Notes: generated by a model not told the origin, from the sequence alone. Shown: positions 43,321-52,692, counted from the stretch's first letter. The stretch: DNA of 64,000 nucleotides from Halomonas fontilapidosi (GCF_014192285.1 NZ_JACHXQ010000005.1:62001-126000); one strand, 5' to 3'. Translations and numbers: made by a program.

Positions 43321-43749
43321 ATGTTCCACAAGATCATGGTGCCGGTCGACCTGGCACATCTCGACTTGATCGAGCCGTCGCTACAGGCCGTAGCCGACCT
43401 GGCTCGCTACTATGATGCCGAGGTCTGCTACGTGGGGGTGACCGCCAATACGCCTGGCAGCGTGGCGCGCACGCCCCAGGAGTACACACAGAAGCTCGAG
43501 GCCTTTGCCGAGGAGCGTAGCAAGATCCACGGCCAGCCAGTCAGCACCCATACCATTGTCAGCCCCGACCCGATCGCCGATCTCGATGACGACCTGATCG
43601 AGGCCATCGATGAGCTGGGCGCAGATCTGGTGGTCATGCCGACCCACCCCCCCAAGCATGTGGATGCGATCATACCGTCCCACGGTGGCAAGGTGGCGAC
43701 GCACACCAAGGCCTCGGTGTTCCTGGTACGTCCCGGCGCGGGCAACTAG
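43321..43749 (+). CDS. UspA-family protein beside the BCCT carrier (TeaD-like)
   Basis: A 142-residue universal stress protein fold: start FHKIMVPVDLAHLD, a DLARYYDAEVCYVGVT strand pair and a final ASVFLVRPG strand. The usual ATP loop G-x2-G-x9-G-[ST] is replaced by THPPKHVDAIIPSHGGKVAT, so nucleotide binding is doubtful. In Halomonas elongata the USP TeaD is encoded beside, and tunes, the TeaABC ectoine carrier; here the partner is a BCCT carrier starting 45 bases downstream. By analogy the protein may regulate that carrier. A strong AAGGAGATA site precedes the ATG. Confidence 0.88.
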   Translation: MFHKIMVPVDLAHLDLIEPSLQAVADLARYYDAEVCYVGVTANTPGSVARTPQEYTQKLEAFAEERSKIHGQPVSTHTIVSPDPIADLDDDLIEAIDELGADLVVMPTHPPKHVDAIIPSHGGKVATHTKASVFLVRPGAGN

Positions 43750-43794
43750 GCCGGATAAACGCAAATACGTCAATAACCACAAGGGAGACGTCTC

Positions 43795-45468
43795 GTGGCT
43801 CAAGATCCCCAAGACGAAAAGCCCAAGGAGCCGAATACCGGCTCCGAGGGCATACCCGCTCCGGAGGGGGCGGTGAACCTTATCGATACCGACTATGTCA
43901 TCGGACAGGACAACATCACCGCCTCACCGCTGGGCGTGAATGTGGACCTTCACGGCAAGGTCTTCATGTTCTCCGCGATCGTGATTCTGCTGTTCGTGAT
44001 CCTGACCCTGGCGTTGCAGGATCAGATGGAGCCGCTCTTCAACAGCGCGTTCAGCTTTCTGACCACCAAGATGGGCTGGTTCTTCCTGCTCGGCGCCAAC
44101 GTCTTCGTGATTCTTGCGCTGGTGCTGATTTTCACGCCGATGGGTAAGGTGCGAATCGGCGGGGCCGACGCCAAGCCGGACTTCGGCTATCTCGGCTGGT
44201 TTTCGATGCTGTTTGCCGCCGGCATGGGCATCGGGCTGATGTTCTACGGCGTTTCCGAGCCGCTGGGCCACTTCGGCACTGCCATGGGCGGTATCAGCGT
44301 GGGCGAGGACGGCGTGCGCACCGACTGGGCCCCGCTGGGAGCGGCCGCGGGTGACCAGGCCGGCGCCATTGACCTGAGCATGGCCGCCACCATCTTCCAT
44401 TGGGGCTTCCACCCTTGGGGTGCCTACGCCATCGTCGGCCTGTCGTTGGCGATCTTCGCCTTCAACAAGGGCCTGCCGCTGACCATGCGCTCGATCTTCT
44501 ACCCGATCCTGGGTGAGCGCGTCTGGGGCTGGCCGGGGCACGTGATCGATATCCTGGCGGTGTTTGCCACGCTGTTCGGCCTGACGACCTCACTGGGCAT
44601 TGGCGCCACCCAGGCGGCCGGTGGCCTCAACTACCTGTTCGGCATCCCCAACACCGATACCACCCTGGTGGTTCTGATCCTGGGCATCACGCTGGTGGCA
44701 CTGGGCTCGATCATGCTCGGTGTCGACAAGGGCGTACAGCGCCTCTCCCAGCTCAACATGGTACTCGCCCTGCTGCTGCTGCTGTTCGTGATCCTTGTCG
44801 GTCCGACACTGCTGATTGCGACCGGCGTGGTCGATAATCTGATCAACTACGTGACCCACTTGCCAGCATTCTCCATGCCATTCGGACGCGAGGACGCCAA
44901 CTTCAGTCAGGGCTGGACGGCCTTCTACTGGGCATGGTGGATCGCCTGGTCGCCCTTCGTCGGCATGTTCATCGCCCGGGTCAGCCGCGGACGCACCGTA
45001 CGTGAGTTCTTGATCTCCGTGCTGGTGGTCCCGACCCTGGCCTCGGTGGTGTGGATGACCGCCTTTGGCTCGACCGCCATCGATCAGGTGATCAACCAGG
45101 GCATCACCGAGGTACAGGATGCCGCCCTGGAACTGCAGCTGTTCACCATGCTGGAGTATCTGCCGCTGACGGCCATCACCTCCTTTATCGGTATTGTGCT
45201 GGTCATCGTGTTCTTCATCACCTCGTCGGACTCCGGTTCACTGGTGATCGACTCCATCACTGCCGGCGGCAAGGTCGATGCGCCCAAGCCACAGCGTATC
45301 TTCTGGGCACTGATCGAGGGGGCACTGGCCATCGCGCTGTTGCTCGGTGGCGGTCTCGCCGCCCTGCAGACGGCGGCCCTGACGACCGGTCTGCCCTTTA
45401 CGCTGGTGCTGTTGGTAGGCTGCTACGCCATCGTCAAGGGACTGATGAGCGAGCCGAAAGCCAAGTAA
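43795..45468 (+). CDS. BCCT family choline/betaine/carnitine transporter
   Basis: A 557-residue secondary transporter with twelve helices. It has a charged, disordered N-terminal tail of about 50 residues, the glycine-rich MGIGLMFYGVSEPLGHF helix (substrate and ion site), and the BCCT signature WAWWIAWSPFVGMFIARVSR near residue 380. It imports quaternary ammonium osmoprotectants, usually with Na+. Pairing with a USP gene and closeness to proVWX point to osmoregulation. Whether choline, betaine or carnitine is preferred cannot be told. A perfect 13-bp hairpin follows. Confidence 0.93.
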   Translation: MAQDPQDEKPKEPNTGSEGIPAPEGAVNLIDTDYVIGQDNITASPLGVNVDLHGKVFMFSAIVILLFVILTLALQDQMEPLFNSAFSFLTTKMGWFFLLGANVFVILALVLIFTPMGKVRIGGADAKPDFGYLGWFSMLFAAGMGIGLMFYGVSEPLGHFGTAMGGISVGEDGVRTDWAPLGAAAGDQAGAIDLSMAATIFHWGFHPWGAYAIVGLSLAIFAFNKGLPLTMRSIFYPILGERVWGWPGHVIDILAVFATLFGLTTSLGIGATQAAGGLNYLFGIPNTDTTLVVLILGITLVALGSIMLGVDKGVQRLSQLNMVLALLLLLFVILVGPTLLIATGVVDNLINYVTHLPAFSMPFGREDANFSQGWTAFYWAWWIAWSPFVGMFIARVSRGRTVREFLISVLVVPTLASVVWMTAFGSTAIDQVINQGITEVQDAALELQLFTMLEYLPLTAITSFIGIVLVIVFFITSSDSGSLVIDSITAGGKVDAPKPQRIFWALIEGALAIALLLGGGLAALQTAALTTGLPFTLVLLVGCYAIVKGLMSEPKAK

Positions 45469-45506
45469 TCGATCATCAAGCGGCCATAACACGGCCAAAA
45501 AGACCC

Positions 45507-45535
45507 AGCGAGGCGGCCCCCAGGGCCGCCTCGCT
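45507..45535 (+). terminator. GC-rich hairpin after the BCCT gene
   Basis: AGCGAGGCGGCCC and GGGCCGCCTCGCT form a perfect 13-bp stem with a three-base loop. There is no U tract, but it separates the BCCT gene from the convergent exonuclease gene. Confidence 0.6.
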
Positions 45536-45583
45536 GCGTTCGCGGAAGAGATAAACGCGATCATGCGAAGGCCTTGCCGCCGA

Positions 45584-46315
45584 TCAGCTCCAGAGTGCGC
45601 TTATCGGGGTTGCCGGGCTGTAGTGGCTGGCGACCTGAGCCTGCAGTAGCTCGGCGGTGGCCAGCGCATCGATCAACGCGTGGTGGCCGGCATAGACGGG
45701 CAAGCCATAGCGCGCGCGGCTGTCGTAAAGGCGGATGGAAGCCGGCGGACGGCCAATCCAGCGCTTGAAGCGGGCCATCAGAGACTGCCGATGGATGCGC
45801 GCCTCCAGCGACATGGTATCGATGACCGGAAACAACACGCCCTCCCCCAGTCGTGCCTTGACCGCCGCGTCCAGGAAAGGGCGCTCGATGTGCCGGAAGT
45901 GGACCACCACCAGCCGCCCCGCGAGGGCATCGAGCAGCTCGTCGAGGATTTCTGCCAGATCCGGGGCCTGGGCGATGTCGGCATGGGTGATGTGATGAAA
46001 GGTCACCGACTTCTCGCTCAGCGGACGCGGAGGCCGCACGACCCAGTAGCGTCGCTTTGACACGGCGACACGCCCCAGCGTGAAGGGCACCACGCCGATG
46101 CTGACGATGGCGTGACGTCGCTCGTCCAGGCCGGTGGTCTCCATGTCCAGCGCCACCATCGGCGCCTCGCCGATGGGGGTCTCGGGGTCAGGCAGCCCGG
46201 CGGAGAAGAAACGCGCCAGACGCGGGTCGCGAGCCGCCTCGGCCCGGCTGGCCAGGTAGTCCGGCCAGCCCGGTGACGGCGCGGCAATTCGCGGACGCAG
46301 ACGCACCATGGCCAC
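45584..46315 (-). CDS. DnaQ-like 3'-5' exonuclease
   Basis: A 243-residue DEDDh-type exonuclease. Exo I is ALDMETTGLDERRH, Exo II appears around HHITHADIAQAPDL...LVVVHF, and Exo III is HHALIDALATAEL with the catalytic His and Asp. It is longer at the N-terminus than the DnaQ proofreading subunit. In many pseudomonads and halomonads such a gene pairs with a DUF294/CBS/cNMP protein, exactly as here (one base separates them), but the joint function is not known. Confidence 0.88.
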   Translation of the reverse strand: MAMVRLRPRIAAPSPGWPDYLASRAEAARDPRLARFFSAGLPDPETPIGEAPMVALDMETTGLDERRHAIVSIGVVPFTLGRVAVSKRRYWVVRPPRPLSEKSVTFHHITHADIAQAPDLAEILDELLDALAGRLVVVHFRHIERPFLDAAVKARLGEGVLFPVIDTMSLEARIHRQSLMARFKRWIGRPPASIRLYDSRARYGLPVYAGHHALIDALATAELLQAQVASHYSPATPISALWS

Positions 46316-46316
46316 G

Positions 46317-48221
46317 TCAGCGTGACCGCGAGGGCATGGGGTAACGGAACTTGAGGAACTTCTGGGCGTTGCTCAACACCTGAAAGGCATCCTTGAGGTT
46401 GTGGCGCTCGCTATCGGAAACGTTCTCGGGCTCGATGTTGTTGTCGGGTGTCCGCTCTTGCTCGATGTCGATCACGTGGTGGCGGATGCGTGACATCGAG
46501 AGGAACTCGAGCGCATAGCGCAGCTTCTGGCTGACGCCTGGGGCCAGCAGCTGGGTGCGGTCGATATCATCGAGTCGAGCGAAGCTGTTCTGGGCCCGTG
46601 AGCCACAGGCCAGGGCATGCACCCGGATCAGATCGGTCATCGGCGCGGTGCCGCGGCGCTTGAGGTTGATGGAGTTGTTGTGCCTGCCGTCCTTCTCCAT
46701 CACGAAGGTGCGGAAGAAGCCCAGCGGCGGGGTGCGATTGAGGGCGTTTCGGGCCATGGCCGCCAGGAACAGCGGCGTCTTGGGCGCGCGCGTGGCCACC
46801 AGGTCCTGCAGCTGCTCGACGAAGGCATTCTCGCCATACACGGCGTCGAGGTCGAAGAAGATCGAACTGTGCAGGAGGCGCTCCGGAGAAGGTTCATTAA
46901 TCCAATCCCGGAAGTACTGTTTCCACACCGACAGGGGCTGACGCCAGCGAGCATTGGTCGCCATGATGTCGCCCTTGCAGTAGGGATAGCCGCAGGCATC
47001 CAGGCCATCGCTGACCCGCTGGGCCAAGGCCAGAAAGTAGGCGTCATGGCGCTTTGGGTCGAAGTCGTCGGCAAGCACCAGGGCATTGTCCTGGTCGGTG
47101 ACGATCGACTGCTCGTTGCGCGCCATGGAGCCCAGGGCCATGAAGCAGTAGTCTACCGGTGGCGGGCCCAGCTCTTCTTCTGCCAACTCCAGCAGCCGGC
47201 GGGTGAAACTGCGTCCGATGGTGGAGAGGGCACTGCCGACCATCCGCGAGTCGGAACCCTCCTCGACCATGCGTACGAAGGCGTCTCGGGCATCGGGCAC
47301 CAGCCGTGCCAGGCCCTCGGGGCTCGACTGGTGAAAGATGTTGCTCACCAGGTAGAGGCTGCTGCCGGTCTCATAGCGGATGATGTCGGAGAGATGCACA
47401 ATGCCTACCGGGTGGCGACGATACATCACCGGCAGGTGGTGGATATTGCTGCGCAGCATGCACAACATCGCCTCGTGCACCGACTCATCGGACTGAATGG
47501 CGATCAGGCGCGAGCCAATTACCTCGCCGACCGGCGTATCGGCGGGGCGCCCCTCGGCCACGACATGCTTGCGAAAATCGCTGTCGGTGAGGATGCCCCG
47601 CACCTGCCAGTAGCGATCCTCGCTGTCGCGAAAGGTGTAGCGTGGGTTGTCGCCGGGAGCATCGAGCACCAGCACCGCCGAGGCACCAAACTCCGTGATC
47701 TGCCGGGCGGCTTCCTGCACCGTGGTACTGGCCTCGACCATCACCGGGTAGCGAGTCAGCAGCTTGCGCACCCGGGTGATCATCATGTCGTTGTTCTTCT
47801 TCTGATCCTTGACGGCCGACTCCAGGCGCGGACGCTCGAGCTCGACGAAGTCGGCGAAGTGGTCATCAGCTTCGCACAGACGCCGGAAGGCGCTCTCGGG
47901 AACGAAGTAGATCAGGGTGTCTTCCATGGCCCGCGCCGGGAAGCGAACGCGATGATGGCGCAGCAGGCTGAAGTGACCGAAGATATCGCCCTCGCCGAGA
48001 CGATTATAGAGTTCACCACCGCGGCGATAGACCTCCACGGCGCCGCTGCGGATATAGCAGAATTCGTGAACGTCCTGGTCGAGCACCAGGATGTCGCTGC
48101 CTGCCTTGAAGTAGGCGACCTCGACGCTGCCGGCCACCTCGTCAAGCAGCTCGTCGGAGAGCGCATCGAAAGGCGGAAAGCGCCCCATGTGCTGGCGGAT
48201 CTCTAGCAATTCCACGTCCAT
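46317..48221 (-). CDS. cNMP-binding/CBS/DUF294 nucleotidyltransferase-like protein
   Basis: A 634-residue multidomain signalling protein. The order is: a cyclic-nucleotide-binding-like domain (about 15-130), two CBS modules (about 160-285), a GlnD-type nucleotidyltransferase core (GSMARNEQSIVTDQDNAL near residue 362) and a C-terminal DUF294 helical region. GS and D-x-D residues of the transferase are intact. The substrate protein or small molecule is unknown. It is cotranscribed with the downstream DnaQ-like exonuclease; the pairing is conserved in related bacteria. Confidence 0.9.
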   Translation of the reverse strand: MDVELLEIRQHMGRFPPFDALSDELLDEVAGSVEVAYFKAGSDILVLDQDVHEFCYIRSGAVEVYRRGGELYNRLGEGDIFGHFSLLRHHRVRFPARAMEDTLIYFVPESAFRRLCEADDHFADFVELERPRLESAVKDQKKNNDMMITRVRKLLTRYPVMVEASTTVQEAARQITEFGASAVLVLDAPGDNPRYTFRDSEDRYWQVRGILTDSDFRKHVVAEGRPADTPVGEVIGSRLIAIQSDESVHEAMLCMLRSNIHHLPVMYRRHPVGIVHLSDIIRYETGSSLYLVSNIFHQSSPEGLARLVPDARDAFVRMVEEGSDSRMVGSALSTIGRSFTRRLLELAEEELGPPPVDYCFMALGSMARNEQSIVTDQDNALVLADDFDPKRHDAYFLALAQRVSDGLDACGYPYCKGDIMATNARWRQPLSVWKQYFRDWINEPSPERLLHSSIFFDLDAVYGENAFVEQLQDLVATRAPKTPLFLAAMARNALNRTPPLGFFRTFVMEKDGRHNNSINLKRRGTAPMTDLIRVHALACGSRAQNSFARLDDIDRTQLLAPGVSQKLRYALEFLSMSRIRHHVIDIEQERTPDNNIEPENVSDSERHNLKDAFQVLSNAQKFLKFRYPMPSRSR

Positions 48222-48297
48222 GCGTCACGCCCCCGCCATGTCAAGTCTGACCATAGTCTGTAATGCCGGCGTCGGACTGTAAAGGGGCCACTACATA

Positions 48298-48330
48298 CGA
48301 CAAGGGCCACCCTGTGGGTGGCCCTTGTCG
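48298..48330. terminator. Perfect 15-bp hairpin
   Basis: CGACAAGGGCCACCC and GGGTGGCCCTTGTCG around TGT. It follows the DUF4168 gene on the minus strand and precedes the DUF294 gene, so it probably ends the former transcript. Confidence 0.72.
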
Positions 48331-48364
48331 TCTGCCGAACGGGTCGGCCGAGATGTGCCCGTGC

Positions 48365-48745
48365 TTACGACTGGGCCATCTCCTGCACGCGCTGCATCAG
48401 CTCGGGGTCCTGCTGAATGGCTTGGCCAATGGCGTTGAAGGTATCCACCTCGAGACCGCTGTTCTGCACGGCCTTGACCATCTCGTCGTTGGCTTCCTTG
48501 CGGACGGCCTGCTGGGCCTGCTCGTCCTCTGCCGCTTGCAGCTGCTGGGTATACTCCTGGGAGATCACGGCGATCTCCTGAGAAGCGTCGGCGAACTGCT
48601 GCAACTGCTGATCGGAGAAGTCCTGGGCCGATGCCGTTGCCTGCGGCTGTTCTGCGTTGGCCGCAGAGTCCTGCTGAGCCTGGGCAGTGGCGGCCAGGCC
48701 GAGAGAGAGAAGTGCGGCCGAGAACAGTGCAGTCATCCGTTGCAT
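48365..48745 (-). CDS. Exported DUF4168 protein
   Basis: A 126-residue secreted helical protein with a signal peptide (ATAQA-Q cut near residue 23), a Gln/Ala-rich linker and a DUF4168 region (DQQLQQFADASQEIAVISQE...MVKAVQNSGLEVDTFNAI). The family is common in marine and halophilic proteobacteria and has no known function. The Gln-rich, acidic composition suits a periplasmic location in a halophile. It has its own terminator hairpin and stands alone. Confidence 0.85.
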   Translation of the reverse strand: MQRMTALFSAALLSLGLAATAQAQQDSAANAEQPQATASAQDFSDQQLQQFADASQEIAVISQEYTQQLQAAEDEQAQQAVRKEANDEMVKAVQNSGLEVDTFNAIGQAIQQDPELMQRVQEMAQS

Positions 48746-48832
48746 GAATACCTCCAGAATGTCGCGTTAAAAATGTGCCCCACTGAGACGCGCGGCATCA
48801 CGGTGAGTTCACGAAGTGTTGTAACGGGTTGT

Positions 48833-48863
48833 AAAACAAGGTGCTCCCCGCGGGGAGCACCTT
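48833..48863 (-). terminator. Terminator of the TRAP transporter operon
   Basis: AAGGTGCTCCCCG and its exact complement form a 13-bp palindromic stem (48838-48863); on the minus strand it is followed by GTTTTAC. It lies 30 bases past the DctQM stop. Confidence 0.8.
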
Positions 48864-48892
48864 CGATACCTCAACGGTTATCGCGCCTGGCG

Positions 48893-51097
48893 TCAACCAT
48901 AGGCGAGGTTGGGCAGCCAAGTCACCAGCGCCGGGAAGAGGATCACCAACAGCAGCCCCAACGCCTGAATGCCCAAGAAGGGGAAGGAGGAACGGAAGAT
49001 CTGTCCCATGGTGATATGCGGCGGACACACCCCCTTGATATAGAAGAGCGCATAGCCGAACGGCGGGCTGAGGAAGGACATCTGCATGTTGACCAGGTAG
49101 ATGACGCCGAACCACAGCGACACATCGGTGGCATCGACCCCAGGTAAGCCGAACAGGCCGTTGAAGGTGAGCCCCTCGATCAGCGGCACGAAGATCGGCA
49201 CCGCCAGCAGCAGGATACCGACCCAGTCGAGGAACATCCCCAGGGCCACCAGCAGCACCATCATCAGCAGCAGCACCGCGTAGGGGCCGAGACCCGCGCC
49301 GGAAATCAGCTCCTGCACAAAGGTCTGGCCGCCCTGCAGGATATAGAAGCCGACGAAGATACTGGCACCGAAGATGATCCACATCACCATCGCCGAGGCC
49401 ACCAACGTGCTCATGCAGGCGGCGTGCAGGTTGGGCCAGGTCAGACGCTTGTGCATGGCGGCCACCACCAGGGCACCAAAGGTGCCGATACCGGCGGCTT
49501 CCACCGGGGTGGCGATACCGGTGAAGATAATGCCTAGCACCAGAATCACCAGGATGATCGGCGCCAGCATCTTGCGCAGAATGCGCAGCTTCTCCGTCAT
49601 GTCGACCCGATCCTCGACCGGCATTGGCGGCGCCAGCTTGATGTTCAGGGTGCCTCGCATCCAGCAGTAGAAGCCGTACATGAAGGCCAGCAGCAGACCG
49701 GGGATCAGTGAACCGAGATAGAGCTCACCCACCGACTGCTGGGCGATCACGCCGTAGATGATCGCCAGGATCGAGGGCGGAATCAGGATCCCCAGGGTTC
49801 CGCCGGCCATGATCGAGCCGATGGCGATTTCCGGGTCGTAGTGGCGCTTGAGCATCGCCGGCAGTGCGATCAAACCCATGGTCACCACCGCGGCGCCGAT
49901 CACGCCGACCATGGCAGCCAGCAGGGTCGAGGCAATGATGGTGGCGATCGCCAGACCGGCCTTTAGCCCGCCCATCCACTTGTAGACGACATCGAACAGC
50001 TCCTCGATGATCCCCGCCTTCTCCAGCACCGAGGCCATGAAGATGAACAGCGGGATGGCCGAGAGCTGATAGTTGGTCATCATCGGGAAGATGCGCGACG
50101 GCATCAGGTTGAGCATGTTCTGATCGCCGACCAGATAAAGAAAGGCCACCCCCAGACCACCGGTGACGAAGGCCAGCGGCAGGCCCGCTACCAATACCAC
50201 CATCAGTGAGCCGAACATCACCACCGTCAGGGCCCCGATGCCCACGGATCCAAGGCTGTTCTCGAGGCTGCCCGCCAGGCTCTCGTAGTCCGTGACGGCA
50301 ATGTTGACCATCTCGAAGACCACCCAGGCCGCCAGCAGTCCGGCCACGATCAGCAGCACGCGGGCGAAGGTACGACTGCCGGCATGAAAGCGCCAGTGAT
50401 AGCGATAGGACTGGACATCGCGCAACAGCTGCCCTACCCCCTGCAGCAGCAGCAACAGCGCGCCGAAGAAGAGCATGAACTTCACCGGATAGAACTGAAT
50501 CGACCATTCGGTGAAGGAGGTCTCGTTGGCGTAGCTGGAACCGAAGAAGAACTCATCGCTGACCGACTGAGAGAAGAACTTCCAGCCGGTAAATAGCAGC
50601 GCGATGGTGAAGATGAAGAAGAAGATCGAGGTGACGACATCCAGCGCCGCCCTGTTAAGCGGCTTGGCGCGCTGATAGAGGATATCGACACGCACGTGAC
50701 CGCCCTCGCGCAATGCGTAGGCGCCGGCTATCAGGTACTGCATGCCGAACATCAGGGTCATCGATTCATGGGCCCAGTTGGTCGGCGAGTTGAAGGCGTA
50801 GCGAACCAGCACTTCATACGTGAAGATGAAGGGGGCGATCAGCGCCCAGTAGGCCACATAACGGCCGGAAAACCCCGACAGGCGGTCGACGATCGCGGTA
50901 AACAGATTACCGGGCGGCTGATACGCCACCTCGACTTCCTGTCCGGCCGGTACCTCGGCGGTGTCGCCGCCGCTGATGGTGCCGCCACGCCGGAAGCTGC
51001 GATCGACGAGGAACATCACCACCAGCGGCAATATCAGCAGCACCGACCAGTAGAGCCAGTGCGGAAGAACGAATTCGATATCAAGATTCATGGACAC
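48893..51097 (-). CDS. TRAP transporter fused small and large permease (DctQM)
   Basis: A 734-residue fusion. The N-terminus adds one helix (residues 14-31) and a hydrophilic linker before a DctQ-like four-helix domain (about 80-230, with the ALREGGHVRVDILY motif). An extra helix (about 245-265) joins it to a DctM domain (about 290-734, about 12 helices, with LPLAFVTGGLG and MAGGTLGILIPPSILAIIYG). DctM does the Na+-driven transport using solute delivered by DctP. The partner DctP, of the mannitol/chloroaromatic type, is upstream. The substrate is probably an organic acid, unproven. Confidence 0.92.
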   Translation of the reverse strand: MSMNLDIEFVLPHWLYWSVLLILPLVVMFLVDRSFRRGGTISGGDTAEVPAGQEVEVAYQPPGNLFTAIVDRLSGFSGRYVAYWALIAPFIFTYEVLVRYAFNSPTNWAHESMTLMFGMQYLIAGAYALREGGHVRVDILYQRAKPLNRAALDVVTSIFFFIFTIALLFTGWKFFSQSVSDEFFFGSSYANETSFTEWSIQFYPVKFMLFFGALLLLLQGVGQLLRDVQSYRYHWRFHAGSRTFARVLLIVAGLLAAWVVFEMVNIAVTDYESLAGSLENSLGSVGIGALTVVMFGSLMVVLVAGLPLAFVTGGLGVAFLYLVGDQNMLNLMPSRIFPMMTNYQLSAIPLFIFMASVLEKAGIIEELFDVVYKWMGGLKAGLAIATIIASTLLAAMVGVIGAAVVTMGLIALPAMLKRHYDPEIAIGSIMAGGTLGILIPPSILAIIYGVIAQQSVGELYLGSLIPGLLLAFMYGFYCWMRGTLNIKLAPPMPVEDRVDMTEKLRILRKMLAPIILVILVLGIIFTGIATPVEAAGIGTFGALVVAAMHKRLTWPNLHAACMSTLVASAMVMWIIFGASIFVGFYILQGGQTFVQELISGAGLGPYAVLLLMMVLLVALGMFLDWVGILLLAVPIFVPLIEGLTFNGLFGLPGVDATDVSLWFGVIYLVNMQMSFLSPPFGYALFYIKGVCPPHITMGQIFRSSFPFLGIQALGLLLVILFPALVTWLPNLAYG

Positions 51098-51184
51098 TCC
51101 TCCGCGACACCATCACCTCCCGGCGATGGCGACGGATCCTAGAGTCGACGGGATGCGGGATCAGTAGTGGTTTTTCCTACCCAA

Positions 51185-51220
51185 ACCGGGTGTTGCGGCC
51201 CTCGGCCCACAACACCCGGT
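51185..51220 (-). terminator. Intercistronic hairpin between dctP and dctQM
   Basis: ACCGGGTGTTG and CAACACCCGGT form an 11-bp stem with a 14-base GC-rich loop, 18 bases after the dctP stop. Without a U tract it probably acts as a partial attenuator or 3' stabiliser, giving more binding protein than permease. Confidence 0.55.
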
Positions 51221-51237
51221 CTGGTCATGCAGCAGGG

Positions 51238-52407
51238 TCAGACGTTGAGTTCGTAACCCTGAATGTCCTCTTCGGTGACCAGCGCCACTGCCGGATCCAA
51301 CATGGTATCGAGGTGCGCCTTGAAGAGCCGCGCGGCATCCGGATCCTTGTTGGCCCACTTGAACCACAGCGGAATGGCTGCCTGGCGGAAGCGGTCGCCG
51401 TCCTCCTCGCTGAGGTGGATGATCTCCACGCCCTTCTCGCGATACTTCGGCCAGGCCTCGGCGTTGGCCTTCTGGATCGCCGCGTAGTGCTCACGGGAAT
51501 AGGCGGCCACCAGGTCGTGCATGAGGTCCTGGGTCTGCGGCGACATGCGCTCGTAGGTGCGACGGTTCACGGAGATATCCATGAGGTCGACGGCCTGGTG
51601 CAGGCAGGGCGTGGAGGGCGGCCCCATGATGATGTAGTCGGCCACCTGCCAGAAGCCCAGCTCATAGTTGACCGCCGCCCCCACGTAGTCAGCGGCGTCG
51701 ATGGTGCCCTTCTCCAGCGCCGGATAAACCTCGGAGCCCGGCAGCAGGGTCGTCTGCGCGCCGATGGAGGCGAAGGTCTCGGCGACGATCCCGCCCGGCA
51801 CCCGCAGCTTAACGCCCTTGAAGTCGTCGAAGCTGCGCAGCGGCACCTTGGAGTGGATCAGGTTGAGGTCGTGGTGAACGTAGCCCAGCAGCTCCTGACC
51901 CTGCTTGCGGTAGAGGTCCTTGGCGATCCCCATGCCGCCGTAAGCACCGAACATCATGTCCCACTGATGGGGGACGGAGAGGCCCATCGGATAGGCGGTG
52001 AGGAAGACACCGGCCGGCATCTTGCCGGGCCAGTAGACGGTGAACCAGTTCTGACCGTCGATCACGCCGTTACGCACCGCATCGGCGACCTCGAAGGCGC
52101 CGGCCACGGCGCCGGCGGGGAAGGGCTCGATGCTCACCTCGCCGCCCGTCAGCTCAGCGACGCTGGCCGCCCACTCCTCGAAAATCTTGTAACCGGTGGT
52201 ACCCGGCTGCCAGGAGGATTGCATGCGGATGCGAATGCCCTCCTGCGCTTGAACGTTGCCGACCCAGGGGGCCGCCACGGCCGCCGCTGAACCGACGGCC
52301 GCGGCCTTCAAGAAGTTACGCCGACTCGGGGTCTTGAACGCCTCGCGGACCTTGGTGGTTTCATTGTCGACGGAAGAAATGCTTGACGGCTGCTTGTCGT
52401 CTTGCAT
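51238..52407 (-). CDS. TRAP transporter binding protein (DctP, FcbT1-like)
   Basis: A 389-residue periplasmic binding protein exported by Tat: SRRNFLKAAAVGSAA is a twin-arginine signal. The mature part starts IRIRMQSSWQPGTTGYKIFE and matches the mannitol/chloroaromatic TRAP group rather than C4-dicarboxylate DctP; TLLPGSEVYPALEKGTIDAA is the characteristic ligand-site region. The frame opens at 52485, but the ATG at 52407 has an AGGAGT site, placing an AACAACAA element in the leader. It supplies DctQM. The ligand is unknown; 2-oxo acids or lactate are common for the group. Confidence 0.9.
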   Translation of the reverse strand: MQDDKQPSSISSVDNETTKVREAFKTPSRRNFLKAAAVGSAAAVAAPWVGNVQAQEGIRIRMQSSWQPGTTGYKIFEEWAASVAELTGGEVSIEPFPAGAVAGAFEVADAVRNGVIDGQNWFTVYWPGKMPAGVFLTAYPMGLSVPHQWDMMFGAYGGMGIAKDLYRKQGQELLGYVHHDLNLIHSKVPLRSFDDFKGVKLRVPGGIVAETFASIGAQTTLLPGSEVYPALEKGTIDAADYVGAAVNYELGFWQVADYIIMGPPSTPCLHQAVDLMDISVNRRTYERMSPQTQDLMHDLVAAYSREHYAAIQKANAEAWPKYREKGVEIIHLSEEDGDRFRQAAIPLWFKWANKDPDAARLFKAHLDTMLDPAVALVTEEDIQGYELNV

Positions 52408-52468
52408 GGCATGGACTCCTGGTTGGGAAGCACCCGCACGACTTAGGCGAGCGGGCATCAACGGGATC

Positions 52469-52476
52469 TTGTTGTT
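52469..52476 (-). promoter_or_regulatory. AACAACAA element in the dctP leader
   Basis: GACAACAACAAG lies about 62 bases upstream of the dctP ATG on the transcript strand. It fits the A-A-N-A-A-N-A-A motif used by Hfq/Crc for catabolite repression in pseudomonads. The same 12 bases occur before the liv binding-protein gene (60804-60815). Confidence 0.3.
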
Positions 52477-52653
52477 GTCATCCATGGCCGGACACGCTCA
52501 CCCGAGACCTCTGGAGTGACTTCAGGCGACTGGTACCGCTTTCCCTGCGGACTCGGGAAGTTTTCGTAATCTGGAAACGACTTCCAAGATGAAAGTTAGC
52601 GAAAAGCTCGCCCCCGGCCAATAGCGACTTTCAACGCAGGTCGAGCGTCAACA

Positions 52654-52666
52654 TTGGTCAGACCAC
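52654..52666. promoter_or_regulatory. GntR-type operator half of a pair, site 1
   Basis: TTGGT-CAG-ACCAC, one base from the symmetric TTGGTnnnACCAA recognised by PdhR/LldR-group GntR repressors. It stands 54 bases (about five helical turns) from site 2. Confidence 0.4.
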
Positions 52667-52692
52667 GAAGTTTTTGGCGACAACCGACTGAC

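Noticed and set aside
48893..52407. TeaABC ectoine transporter
   Set aside because: TeaB and TeaC are separate proteins, whereas this system has a fused DctQM and a Tat-exported binding protein of the mannitol/chloroaromatic group.
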